DNA of 18,858 bases from CAYLZO01 sp964387775 (GCA_964387775.1 CAYLZO010000086.1:1-18858); one strand, 5' to 3'. Counted from the stretch's first letter, positions 1-7,291 are shown. Notes: generated by a model not told the origin, from the sequence alone. Made by a program: numbers and translations.

Positions 1-445
1 CCAGGGCGAGGCGCTGCTTCATGCCCCGGCTGAAGCCCCCGACCATGTCATCTGCCCGGGTATTCAGCCCAAACTCAACGAGCAGCTCCCGAACCCGGGC
101 CTCTATGACGCTCTCTGCCACCCCATAGAGCCGCGCGTAGATGGTCAGGTTCTCCCACGCGCTCAGTTTCTCATCCAGCGAGGGCGTCTCCGTGAGCACG
201 CCCGTGTAGCGGGGCAGTGTCGCGCCCTCCCGGGTGGGATCGTAGCCCAGCACGCGCAGCCGGCCCGCCGTGGGCGCCAGCACACCGTTCAGCAGGCGGA
301 CGGTCGTCGTCTTGCCCGCGCCGTTGTGGCCCAGGAAGCCAAAGATCTCGCCGGCCCCGACCTCCAGGTTCAGGCCGTCCACGGCCACCACCTCGCCAAA
401 GCGGCGGGTGAGGTTTTCGGTGATAAGCACGGGTTCTGTGTTCAT
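1..445 (-). CDS. ABC transporter ATP-binding protein (partial, N-terminal 148 residues)
   Basis: The first 148 residues of an ABC ATPase are present; the rest lies beyond the left edge. Walker A is GHNGAGKT at about residues 39-46, and the ABC signature appears as FSRGMKQRLAL at about 138-148. Walker B and the H-loop are outside the window. The spacing and the 'GFLGHNGAGKTTTVRLLNG' style match ABC-2-type drug, antibiotic or Na+ efflux ATPases, which pair with a separate membrane permease encoded outside this window. The Q-loop region reads GVLTETPSL, without the usual glutamine. The ATG at 445 is preceded on the minus strand by GGGAG about 8 nt upstream. The gene has its own promoter (548-576) and a hairpin leader (475-517). 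The substrate cannot be told from the sequence. Confidence 0.9.
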   Translation of the reverse strand, partial: MNTEPVLITENLTRRFGEVVAVDGLNLEVGAGEIFGFLGHNGAGKTTTVRLLNGVLAPTAGRLRVLGYDPTREGATLPRYTGVLTETPSLDEKLSAWENLTIYARLYGVAESVIEARVRELLVEFGLNTRADDMVGGFSRGMKQRLAL

Positions 446-474
446 TTCGGTTTCTCCCAGGCCAATGGTTACAC

Positions 475-517
475 GTTGACTGATGGGGAGGGGTTTTTCC
501 CTTCCCCATCAGTCAAC
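475..517. repeat. Long inverted repeat in the leader of the ABC ATPase gene
   Basis: The arms GTTGACTGATGGGGA (475-489) and TCCCCATCAGTCAAC (503-517) are perfect complements. A G-rich and C-rich centre with a short T loop continues the stem with one offset. A second layer, AATGGT (464-469) and ACCATT (522-527), flanks it. The element lies downstream of the minus-strand promoter and about 30 bases before the ATPase start. It is therefore either a 5'-UTR hairpin or a large operator. No T-run follows on either strand, so a simple terminator is unlikely. Confidence 0.75.
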
Positions 518-547
518 ATCTTACCATTACCCTCCCAGGATGGAGGC

Positions 548-576
548 ATTATAGCAGTGCCTTTTAGATTTGGCAA
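548..576 (-). promoter_or_regulatory. Sigma-70-type promoter of the ABC ATPase
   Basis: On the minus strand, TTGCCA (576-571) and a perfect TATAAT (553-548) are 17 bp apart. Transcription would start near 541, leaving a leader of about 95 nt that contains the inverted repeat at 475-517. Confidence 0.65.
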
Positions 577-627
577 CCGGGTTGGGGGAGAAAAGCCAGT
601 CCGTTGCTGCGTGTTCGGCTCGATCAT

Positions 628-656
628 TTGGACATGCCCCTGTTTTGTGGTATAGT
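628..656 (+). promoter_or_regulatory. Sigma-70-type promoter of ugd1
   Basis: TTGGAC (628-633) and TATAGT (651-656) are 17 bp apart. The predicted start of transcription is near 663, about 117 nt before the ugd1 ATG. The promoter probably also drives the two M16 genes. Confidence 0.65.
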
Positions 657-779
657 GTGGGACGCTCTGTCTGTCTGGAGCTGGTTTCATCGAATGGGCT
701 GTGCGGGTTTTGCCTGCTCCCCGAGTGCGAGGGCGCATCCAGGCAGTCTAAACCAAATTCAACGGCGAGGCAAGGTCCA

Positions 780-2084
780 ATGAGAAGAATCTGTGTGATT
801 GGCGTCGGTTACGTCGGTCTCGTGACCGGCACTTGCTTTTCGGACCTCGGCCACCAGGTCACCTGCGTGGACGTGGACCCGGACAAGGTCGAGAAGCTGC
901 GACAAGGCGTCATGCCCATCTATGAGCCGGGACTTGAAGAGATGGTCCGGCGCAACGCCCAGGCAGGCCGTCTGCACTTTACCACCTCTTACGAGGAGGG
1001 GCTGACCGACATGGAGTTCGCCTTCATCGCGGTGGGCACGCCCCAGGGCAGCGGCGGCGAGGCGGACCTGAAGTACGTGCGCTCGGCGGCCAAAAGCATC
1101 GCCAAAGGCATGACCCATCCGCTCATCATCGTCAACAAGAGCACGGTGCCCATCGGCACCGGCGACTGGGTGGCCGAGATCGTGCACCGCCACCAGCCGG
1201 AGCCCATCGAGTTCTCGGTGGTCAGCAACCCCGAGTTTCTGCGCGAGGGCTCGGCCATCGGCGATTTCATGATTCCCGACCGCATCGTCCTCGGCTCGCT
1301 GGACTCCGAGGCGGCAGCCCAGGTGGCCCAGCTCTACCTCTCCCTCCGGGCGCCGATCATGATCACCGACCTGCGCACGGCAGAGATGATCAAGTACGCG
1401 TCCAATGCTTTCCTGGCGACCCGCATTTCGTTCATCAACGAGATCTCCGGCATGTGCGAGGCCCTGGGCGCCGACGTCAAAGAGGTGGCCGTGGGCATGG
1501 GCTACGACAAGCGCATCGGCCCCTATTTTCTCGACGCGGGCATCGGCTACGGCGGCAGTTGTTTCCCCAAGGACGTGCAGGCCCTGGCCCACATGGCCGC
1601 GGTACACGGCTGCCATCCCCAGCTCCTGCGGGCGGTGATGGACATCAACCGCGACCAGCGCCGCCTGGTGGTCCACAAGCTGCGCGAGTTGCTGCATGGG
1701 CTGGACGAGCGGACCATCGGCGTGCTGGGTCTGGCCTTCAAGCCCAACACCGACGACATGCGGGAGGCGCCATCGGTGGAGCTGATCCACCTCTTGCAGA
1801 GTGAAGGCGCCCGCATCCGGGCCTACGACCCCGTGGCCATGGTCAACGCTGACCACTACCTGCACGACGTCACCCTCTGCCAGGACGCCTACGAGGTGGC
1901 CGAGGGCACTGACGCACTGGTCATCGTCACCGAGTGGAACGAATTCAAACACCTGTCGCTCCCCAGGCTCATGGAAGCCATGCAGCGGCCCGTGATCGTG
2001 GACGGCCGGAACATCTACGATCCGGAGCAGATGGAAGCGCTGGGCTTTACCTACCGGGGTGTGGGCCGGGGCTACCTGAGTTGA
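780..2084 (+). CDS. ugd: UDP-glucose 6-dehydrogenase (copy 1)
   Basis: This 434-residue protein is a UDP-glucose/GDP-mannose dehydrogenase. It oxidises UDP-glucose to UDP-glucuronate with two NAD+, for exopolysaccharide or sugar-nucleotide synthesis in the cytoplasm. The N-terminal Rossmann motif is GVGYVGL (residues 8-14), and an acidic Asp31 ends beta-2, as expected for NAD+. The central domain has the conserved KYASNAFLA (Lys205, Asn209). The catalytic cysteine is Cys261 in GGSCFPKD, and the C-terminal UDP-binding domain carries GLAFKPNTDD. Length is normal for the family. The ATG at 780 fits the family N-terminus (MRRICVIGVGYVG); the open frame runs further upstream but shows no homology there. 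The ribosome site is weak (AAGG). Only 10 bp separate the stop from the next gene, so they are probably co-transcribed. UDP-ManNAc or GDP-Man specificity is less likely, because Ugd-type motifs are intact. Confidence 0.93.
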   Translation: MRRICVIGVGYVGLVTGTCFSDLGHQVTCVDVDPDKVEKLRQGVMPIYEPGLEEMVRRNAQAGRLHFTTSYEEGLTDMEFAFIAVGTPQGSGGEADLKYVRSAAKSIAKGMTHPLIIVNKSTVPIGTGDWVAEIVHRHQPEPIEFSVVSNPEFLREGSAIGDFMIPDRIVLGSLDSEAAAQVAQLYLSLRAPIMITDLRTAEMIKYASNAFLATRISFINEISGMCEALGADVKEVAVGMGYDKRIGPYFLDAGIGYGGSCFPKDVQALAHMAAVHGCHPQLLRAVMDINRDQRRLVVHKLRELLHGLDERTIGVLGLAFKPNTDDMREAPSVELIHLLQSEGARIRAYDPVAMVNADHYLHDVTLCQDAYEVAEGTDALVIVTEWNEFKHLSLPRLMEAMQRPVIVDGRNIYDPEQMEALGFTYRGVGRGYLS

Positions 2085-2094
2085 GAGTTGTAAC

Positions 2095-3357
2095 ATGGAC
2101 ATAAAAAAACACACGCTGGACAACGGGCTGACGGTCCTCCTGCGCGAGAGCCGGCGGGCGCCGGTAACAACGTTCTGGATCTGGTACCGGGTTGGCAGCC
2201 GGAACGAGGTGCCGGGCGTCACGGGCATTGCCCACTGGGCCGAGCACATGCTCTTCAAGGGCTCGGAGGCGTTTCCCAAGGGCCAGATCGACAAAGAGAT
2301 CGCGCGCAACGGCGGCGTGATGAACGGCCTGACTTGGCTCGATTTCACGACTTTTTTTGAGACGCTGCCCGCCGACCGCATTGACCTGGCCCTGCGCATC
2401 GAGGCCGACCGCATGGTCAACGCCTTTTTTGACCCCGAAGAGGTCGAGCCGGAGCGCACGGTCATCATCTCCGAGCGGCAGGGCGCCGAGAATGAGCCGA
2501 CCTTTTTGCTGGGCGAGGAGCTCGTCGCGGCGGCCTTTCGCGTCCACCCCTACCACCACGAGACCATCGGCGACATGTGCGACCTGGAGACCATCAGCCA
2601 CGAGCAGCTCTGGAACCACTACCAGACCTACTACGGCCCCAACAACGCTGTCGCCGTGGCCGTCGGTGATTTCGATTCCCCCGAGATGCTGGACCGCATT
2701 GCAGAGCTGTTCGGCCCCCTCGACGCCCGCTCCGATCCGCCGCCGGTCCACCGGCCCGAGCCGCCCCAGCGCGGCGAGCGCCGCGTCAACCTGACGGCCG
2801 GCGGGACCACGAGCTACCTCCAGGTGGCCTACCACGCCCCGGCCGCCAGCCAGGCCGACTTTTTTCCCCTGGCCGTCCTGACCACGATCCTGACCGGAGC
2901 CAGTGGGATGAACCTCTTTGCCTCGTCGCCGCCCAACCGCAGCTCGCGGCTCTACCGGGCCCTGGTCGAAACGGGCCTGGCGGCCAGCGTCGGCGGTTCT
3001 TTGCCGGCGACCCTCGATCCCTACCTCTACCGCGTCTCGGCCACGGTACGGGCCGGACAGACCCCGGCCGACGTCGAAGCGGCCCTGGACGAAGAGATGG
3101 ACCGCGTCCTGGAAGCGCCGATCTCGCAGGAGGAGCTGGAAAGCGCCGTCAAGCGGACCCAGGCCGAGTTTGCCTACTCCAGCGAGAGCGTCACCAACCA
3201 GGGCTTCTGGCTCGGCTACTCGTCCATCGTCGCCGACACGGACTGGTTCCAGACGTTCCTGGACGAGGTAGAAGCGGTCACGGTCGAGGACGTGCACCAA
3301 GCCGCCCAGTCTTACCTAACCCGGCAGAACCGGACGGTGGGGCACTATACCCCCTAG
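2095..3357 (+). CDS. M16 family zinc peptidase, catalytic subunit
   Basis: This 420-residue pitrilysin-type (M16B, processing-peptidase-like) metallopeptidase has an intact inverted zinc motif, HWAEH (His47, Glu50, His51). The third ligand, Glu127, sits exactly 76 residues after His51, as in the family. The C-terminal half carries the Arg/Tyr substrate-binding region (NRSSRLYRALVETG). Family members of this size act as two-chain enzymes in which one chain holds the zinc site. The next gene supplies the likely partner. No signal peptide is visible, so it is probably cytoplasmic, degrading peptides. It starts 10 bp after ugd1. The ATG at 2095 fits the usual N-terminus of the family (KHTLDNGLTVLL). 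Confidence 0.92.
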   Translation: MDIKKHTLDNGLTVLLRESRRAPVTTFWIWYRVGSRNEVPGVTGIAHWAEHMLFKGSEAFPKGQIDKEIARNGGVMNGLTWLDFTTFFETLPADRIDLALRIEADRMVNAFFDPEEVEPERTVIISERQGAENEPTFLLGEELVAAAFRVHPYHHETIGDMCDLETISHEQLWNHYQTYYGPNNAVAVAVGDFDSPEMLDRIAELFGPLDARSDPPPVHRPEPPQRGERRVNLTAGGTTSYLQVAYHAPAASQADFFPLAVLTTILTGASGMNLFASSPPNRSSRLYRALVETGLAASVGGSLPATLDPYLYRVSATVRAGQTPADVEAALDEEMDRVLEAPISQEELESAVKRTQAEFAYSSESVTNQGFWLGYSSIVADTDWFQTFLDEVEAVTVEDVHQAAQSYLTRQNRTVGHYTP

Positions 3358-3377
3358 GCTTCTCGGGAGGCACCATT

Positions 3378-4646
3378 ATGAGTTCATCCTATCCTTCGCC
3401 CGAAACCATCACCCGCGTCGAACTGGACAACGGCCTGACCGTCCTCGTCTACGAGACGAGCGGCAGCCCGTCGGTGGTGGTCAACGGCTATCTGTGGGCC
3501 GGTGCCCTGAACGAGGCGCCAGAGCGGGCCGGCCTGGCGAATTTCACCAGCGGCATGTTGATGCGTGGCACGGAGAACCGGACCTTTGGCCAGATCAACG
3601 AGGAGCTGGAGTCGGTCGGCGCCCGGCTGGGGTTCCGCAGCAGCGTGCACACCGTCAGTTTTGGCGGCAAGGCCCTGACCGAGGACCTCAACCTGCTGCT
3701 CGACGTGCTCTCTGACAGCCTACAACGCCCTGCTTTTCCGGCCGAAGAGGCGGAGAAACTGCAGGGCCAGATCCTGACCGATCTGGAGCGGCGGGCGCAC
3801 GATACCCGCCGCATGGCCCACCTGGCTTTCAACGAGCTGCTCTATCCCGACCATCCCTATGGCCGCAGCGTCAAGGGCTACGAGGGGACGGTTTCCGATC
3901 TGAGCCGCGACGATCTGGTCGGCTACTACCGGGCGCATTATTCGCCGGAGGGGATGGTCATCGGGGTGGTGGGCGCCGTTTCGGCGGACGGCGCCGTGGA
4001 TCGCGTCCGCGCCGCGCTGGGTGGCTGGCGAGCGCCCGGCGTGTCGCCCACCCGGAGCGTCCCCCCGGCTGCGGACCTCGACGAGCAGCGCCGGCGGGTG
4101 GCGACTGTGGAGGGCAAGACCCAGGTCGATATCGTGCTCGGCTGGCCGGGCTTGAAGCGGGACGATCCCGACTATATGAAGGCGCGGCTGGCCAACACCA
4201 TCCTCGGGGTCTTTGGCATGATGGGCCGCCTGGGCGACAGCGTCCGCGACCGGGCGGGCCTGGCCTACTATGTCTACAGCCGCCTGGAGGCCGGGCTGGG
4301 CGCCGGGCCGTGGGCGGCGGTGGCCGGCGTCAATCCCGCCAACGTAAAGCAGGCCATCGACGGCATTCTGGCCGAGGTGCGCCGCCTGCGCGACGAGCCG
4401 GTCCCCGCCGAGGAGCTGGCCGACAGCCATGCCTACCTCACCGGGACCATGCCTCTCCGGCTGGAGACGAACGAGGGGGTCGCCACCACGCTGCTCGACA
4501 TGGAGCGCTACGAGCTGGGCTTTGACTATCTGCTCCGCTTCGCCGATCTGGTCGAGGCGGTGACGGTAGAAGACGTCCAGGAGGTAGCCCGCGCCTACCT
4601 CGATCCGGAGGTCTATGCGCTGGCGGTGGCGGGGCCAGAGGCGTGA
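3378..4646 (+). CDS. M16 family peptidase-like protein, non-catalytic subunit
   Basis: This 422-residue M16B homologue begins with the typical TRVELDNGLTVLVYE. The zinc motif is lost: where the partner has HWAEH, this protein has NFTSG (Asn55, Ser58, Gly59). The C-terminal Arg/Tyr region (DRAGLAYYVYSRLE) is kept. This division, with one chain holding zinc and the other the substrate-binding Arg/Tyr motif, is known for bacterial two-subunit M16B peptidases and mitochondrial processing peptidase. The ATG at 3378 has a strong GGGAGG 7 nt upstream and lies 20 bp after the catalytic subunit. The stop codon (4644-4646) lies inside the heptamer repeat that follows, so the native C-terminus may have been changed. 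Confidence 0.9.
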   Translation: MSSSYPSPETITRVELDNGLTVLVYETSGSPSVVVNGYLWAGALNEAPERAGLANFTSGMLMRGTENRTFGQINEELESVGARLGFRSSVHTVSFGGKALTEDLNLLLDVLSDSLQRPAFPAEEAEKLQGQILTDLERRAHDTRRMAHLAFNELLYPDHPYGRSVKGYEGTVSDLSRDDLVGYYRAHYSPEGMVIGVVGAVSADGAVDRVRAALGGWRAPGVSPTRSVPPAADLDEQRRRVATVEGKTQVDIVLGWPGLKRDDPDYMKARLANTILGVFGMMGRLGDSVRDRAGLAYYVYSRLEAGLGAGPWAAVAGVNPANVKQAIDGILAEVRRLRDEPVPAEELADSHAYLTGTMPLRLETNEGVATTLLDMERYELGFDYLLRFADLVEAVTVEDVQEVARAYLDPEVYALAVAGPEA

Positions 4647-4735
4647 AACGTGTTGCGTGATGCGTGGTGCCTGATGCGTGATGCGTAAAGAGTGACCCCT
4701 GGGTTGCTTACGCATCACGTTTCACGCGTTACGTT
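4641..4735. repeat. Heptamer-repeat inverted array 1 (unit near GCGTGAT)
   Basis: The left arm is a run of 7-bp units close to GCGTGAT (GCGTGAA, ACGTGTT, GCGTGAT, GCGTGGT, GCCTGAT, GCGTGAT, GCGTAAA). The right arm carries the same units in reverse complement after a short spacer. Perfect pairs include CGTGATGCGTAA with TTACGCATCACG, and GCGTGAAACGTG with CACGTTTCACGC. The RNA can fold into a long, slippery hairpin between the M16 pair and ugd2. The upstream stop codon TGA is part of the first unit. A second array with the same design but a different unit lies at 14430-14520. Confidence 0.85.
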
Positions 4736-4768
4736 GAAGAAAGAAAACAAGGAAAGGGGTAGTAAGTT

Positions 4769-6085
4769 ATGGCAAACATCACTGTCGTGGGCGTCGGGTA
4801 CGTGGGCTTGGTGACCGGGGCCTGCCTGGCCGATTTGGGCAACCAGGTGGTATGCATCAACCGCGGCCAGGAAAAATCGGACAATCTCAAAAAGGGCATC
4901 CTGCCCATCTACGAGCCGGGCCTGGAAGAGATCGTGCGGCGCAATAACGAGGCGGGGCGCCTGCACTTTACCACCGACTGGGATGAGGCGATGGCCGACG
5001 CCGAGTTCGTTTTCGTCGCCGTCGGCACGCCGACCGGCGTCGAGGGCGAGGCCGACCTGGCTCACGTCAACGCCGTGACCGAAGAGATCGCCCGGCGCAT
5101 CCGCAAGCCGGTGGTCATCATCAACAAGAGCACGGTGCCCATCGGCACCGGCGACTGGGTGGCCGACATCATCCGCGAGATCCGGGGCGACGACGTGACC
5201 TTCTGGGTGGTCAGCAACCCCGAGTTTTTGCGCGAGGGCTCGGGCGTATACGATTTCATGAACCCGGACCGGGTAGTGTTGGGCTCCACCAGCCGCCAGG
5301 CCTGCGAGCGGGTGGCCGAATTGTATTATCCCCTGGGCGGCGAGACGATCATCACCGACCTGCGCACGGCCGAGATGATCAAGTACGCGTCCAACGCCTT
5401 TCTGGCGACCAAGATTTCGTTCATCAACGAGATCGCCAACGTCTGCGAGGCGCTGGGCGCCGACGTCAAGGCCGTAGCTCACGGCATGGGCACCGACCAT
5501 CGCATCGCGCCCCACTTTTTGGGGGCCGGCATCGGCTGGGGCGGCAGTTGCTTCCCCAAGGACGTCAAGGCCCTGGTCCACATGGCCGAGCTGTACGGCG
5601 TCGCCCCAGAAATCCTGCGGGCGGCGATGCACGTTAACTATGACCAGCGCAAGCGCCTCATCCAAAAGCTACGCGACATTCTGGGCGGCTTCCGGGGCAA
5701 GACCATCGGCCTGTTGGGCCTGGCCTTCAAGCCCAACACCGACGACATGCGCGACGCGCCGTCCATCAGCCTCATTCACATGCTCCAGCACGAAGGGGCG
5801 ACGATCAAGGCCTACGATCCCCAGGCCCAGGAGAACGCCAAGGGACTGTTCGAAGACGTCGTCTTTTGCGAGGACCCGTACCAGGTGGCCCAGGACGTGG
5901 ACGCGCTGGTGTTGGTCACCGAATGGAACGAGTTTAAACAACTGGACATGGGCCGGGTCAAGTCGCTGATGCGCCAGCCGGTCCTGCTGGATGGGCGCAA
6001 CGTCTACGATCCCAAGCGTTTGGCCGAGATGGGCTTTGTTTATCGCGGCATGGGCCGGGGTTACAATGGCGAGGGGAGCGGCTGA
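4769..6085 (+). CDS. ugd: UDP-glucose 6-dehydrogenase-like protein (copy 2)
   Basis: This 438-residue paralogue of the enzyme at 780-2084 has the same fold and active site: GVGYVGL (8-14), KYASNAFLA (Lys205, Asn209), catalytic Cys261 in GGSCFPKD and GLAFKPNTDD. It should oxidise UDP-glucose or a related UDP-hexose. The notable difference is at the end of beta-2, where copy 1 has Asp31 and this copy reads CINRGQEK, with Asn31-Arg32. Loss of the acidic residue plus an Arg is the classic signature of NADP+ binding in Rossmann folds, so cofactor use may differ. A purine-rich AAAGGGG lies about 10 nt before the ATG. No convincing promoter is visible between array 1 and the start. acpS follows after 33 bp. 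Confidence 0.9.
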   Translation: MANITVVGVGYVGLVTGACLADLGNQVVCINRGQEKSDNLKKGILPIYEPGLEEIVRRNNEAGRLHFTTDWDEAMADAEFVFVAVGTPTGVEGEADLAHVNAVTEEIARRIRKPVVIINKSTVPIGTGDWVADIIREIRGDDVTFWVVSNPEFLREGSGVYDFMNPDRVVLGSTSRQACERVAELYYPLGGETIITDLRTAEMIKYASNAFLATKISFINEIANVCEALGADVKAVAHGMGTDHRIAPHFLGAGIGWGGSCFPKDVKALVHMAELYGVAPEILRAAMHVNYDQRKRLIQKLRDILGGFRGKTIGLLGLAFKPNTDDMRDAPSISLIHMLQHEGATIKAYDPQAQENAKGLFEDVVFCEDPYQVAQDVDALVLVTEWNEFKQLDMGRVKSLMRQPVLLDGRNVYDPKRLAEMGFVYRGMGRGYNGEGSG

Positions 6086-6118
6086 TCGCCGCCAGACAAC
6101 GGCCCGCCCGGAGAGCGC

Positions 6119-6532
6119 ATGAGCCTCGAATCGATGCTGGGCACATCCCGGTCTATTTTGTCGGTCGGCGTGGACCTCGTGGAGCTGGATCGCATCCGCC
6201 GGGCCGTGGAGCGCCACGGCGACCGCTTTCTCCAGCGGGTTTACACTCCGAGGGAGATCGCGTTCTACCGCGAGCGCCTGCCCGAGCTGGCGGCCCGCTT
6301 TGCGGCCAAGGAGGCGGTGTCCAAGGCGCTGGGCGTCGGACTGCGCCACATCAGCCGCGAGGGGATCGGCTTCCGTGAAGTCGAGGTCTTGCCCGATCTC
6401 CGGGGCAAACCCGTGGTCTCGCTGTCGGGCCGGGCGCTGTCTCTGGCCGAGGAGCAGGGGCTCCGTGAATGGGCGGTCAGCCTGTCCCACGGCCGGGACT
6501 ATGCCATCGCCTTTGTCGTGGCGCTCACTTGA
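6119..6532 (+). CDS. acpS: Holo-[acyl-carrier-protein] synthase
   Basis: This enzyme transfers 4'-phosphopantetheine from CoA to the serine of acyl carrier protein, which activates fatty acid synthesis. The 137-residue length suits the AcpS type. The two signature motifs are present: GVDLVELDRI (Mg2+ ligand Asp19) and RFAAKEAVSKALG (Glu65 ligand, Lys64 and Lys69 nearby). The C-terminal SLSHGRDYAIAFVV is typical. The ATG at 6119 gives about 13 residues before the conserved core; Met6 at 6134 is a possible shorter start. It sits 33 bp after ugd2 and was probably transcribed with it. Confidence 0.93.
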   Translation: MSLESMLGTSRSILSVGVDLVELDRIRRAVERHGDRFLQRVYTPREIAFYRERLPELAARFAAKEAVSKALGVGLRHISREGIGFREVEVLPDLRGKPVVSLSGRALSLAEEQGLREWAVSLSHGRDYAIAFVVALT

Positions 6533-6554
6533 TCATTCCCTCCCTTAGCTTTAT

Positions 6555-6583
6555 TTGACCAAGTTGGCAAACTGCGGTATAAT
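6555..6583 (+). promoter_or_regulatory. Strong sigma-70-type promoter of the infC-rpmI-rplT operon
   Basis: TTGACC (6555-6560) and a perfect TATAAT (6578-6583) are separated by 17 bp. Transcription would start near 6590. The leader of about 58 nt contains a hairpin with a 7-bp stem, TGGGCCA (6599-6605) paired with TGGCCCA (6611-6617), just before the infC ribosome site. Confidence 0.8.
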
Positions 6584-6647
6584 TCCACAGTCATCGACTG
6601 GGCCAGCCGTTGGCCCACTTTGGGTAGATGAGTAAGGAGGAGGAGCG

Positions 6648-7169
6648 ATTAGCAGAGATAGAACGCGAGTCAATCATTCGATCCGGGCCAAGACGTTGCG
6701 CGTCATTGACACCGATGGCAAACAACTGGGGATCCTGCCGCGCCGAGAGGCGATTCGCCTGGCAGAGGAACGCGCCCTGGATCTGGTGGAGGTGGCCCCA
6801 AACGCCGATCCGCCCGTAGCCAAATTGATGGACTATGGCAAGTATCAATACGAGAAAGCCAAGCGGGAGCGGGAGGCTCGAAAGGCCCGGAAAGAAGTCG
6901 AGGTCAAAGAGATCCGGCTCCGACCCAAGACCGGAGAACACGACATCATGTTCAAGGTCCGGCAAGCCCGGAGCTTTTTGGAGGATGGGGCCAAGGTCAA
7001 AGTCCGCATCCGCTTCCGTGGGCGGGAGATTACTCATCCGGAAGTGGCCCGAGACCTCTTGGCCCGCATCGCCGACGACCTGTCAGACGTGGGCGTCGTC
7101 GAAAAGAGGCCGGCGTTCGAGGGGCGGACCATCCTGATGATTATGGCCCCCGATTCAGGCCGGAAATAA
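6648..7169 (+). CDS. infC: Translation initiation factor IF-3, ATT start codon
   Basis: IF-3 binds the 30S subunit, prevents premature joining of 50S and checks the start codon and initiator tRNA. The product is 173 residues from the ATT start. The N-domain is recognisable as RVNHSIRA and GILPRREAIRLAEERALDLVEVAP, the linker is PPVAKLMDYGKYQYEK, and the C-domain runs from VKEIRLRPKTGEHD to the end. The frame is closed by TAA at 6633-6635 and contains no ATG or GTG before the homology. The only codon that keeps the conserved ISRDRTRVN N-terminus is ATT at 6648, with AAGGAGG 7 nt upstream. The first TTG (6696) would remove about 16 conserved residues. Rare AUU starts on infC are known from enterobacteria, where IF-3 represses its own mRNA. 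Confidence 0.93.
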   Translation: MSRDRTRVNHSIRAKTLRVIDTDGKQLGILPRREAIRLAEERALDLVEVAPNADPPVAKLMDYGKYQYEKAKREREARKARKEVEVKEIRLRPKTGEHDIMFKVRQARSFLEDGAKVKVRIRFRGREITHPEVARDLLARIADDLSDVGVVEKRPAFEGRTILMIMAPDSGRK

Positions 7170-7244
7170 GGCCCGGGAACGGGGAGGTCTGGCAGGAAAA
7201 CGACTCTCTTCTGCTCTTTGTTAAGAAACTAGATTCTTTTGGCC

Positions 7245-7272
7245 ATTGCCCCTGGATTGTGCAAGGGGCAAT
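7245..7272 (+). promoter_or_regulatory. Hairpin between infC and rpmI
   Basis: ATTGCCCC (7245-7252) and GGGGCAAT (7265-7272) form a perfect 8-bp stem with a 12-nt loop. It lies 12 nt before the rpmI ribosome site (GGGGAGG), in the 122-nt gap after infC. In many bacteria ribosomal protein L20 binds structured mRNA in this operon and represses rpmI and rplT. This hairpin could serve that role, but the known leader consensus cannot be matched by eye. Confidence 0.45.
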
Positions 7273-7291
7273 CGCTTTGTGGGGAGGATAG

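Larger units (their letters stand above)
446..779. other. Divergent intergenic region between the ABC ATPase and ugd1
   Basis: This stretch of about 330 bases has no credible gene. It holds two back-to-back promoters (minus strand 548-576, plus strand 628-656) and a long inverted repeat (475-517) inside the ABC transcript leader. The roughly 120-nt leader of ugd1 (about 662-779) shows no obvious structure by eye. Short ORFs that cross the region lack ribosome sites and family resemblance. Confidence 0.7.

Noticed and set aside
759..2468. Long open frame on the minus strand (569 residues) opposite ugd1
   Set aside because: It is the shadow of a GC-rich gene: no family likeness, no ribosome site, and it spans the end of ugd1 and the start of the M16 gene. 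The same holds for the other long antisense frames, such as 14566-16203 and 10303-11493.
6628..6819. Small ORF with ATG at 6628 before infC
   Set aside because: It overlaps the infC ribosome site and reading frame, has no ribosome site of its own and shows no protein-like conservation. The AAGGAGG serves the ATT start in another frame.
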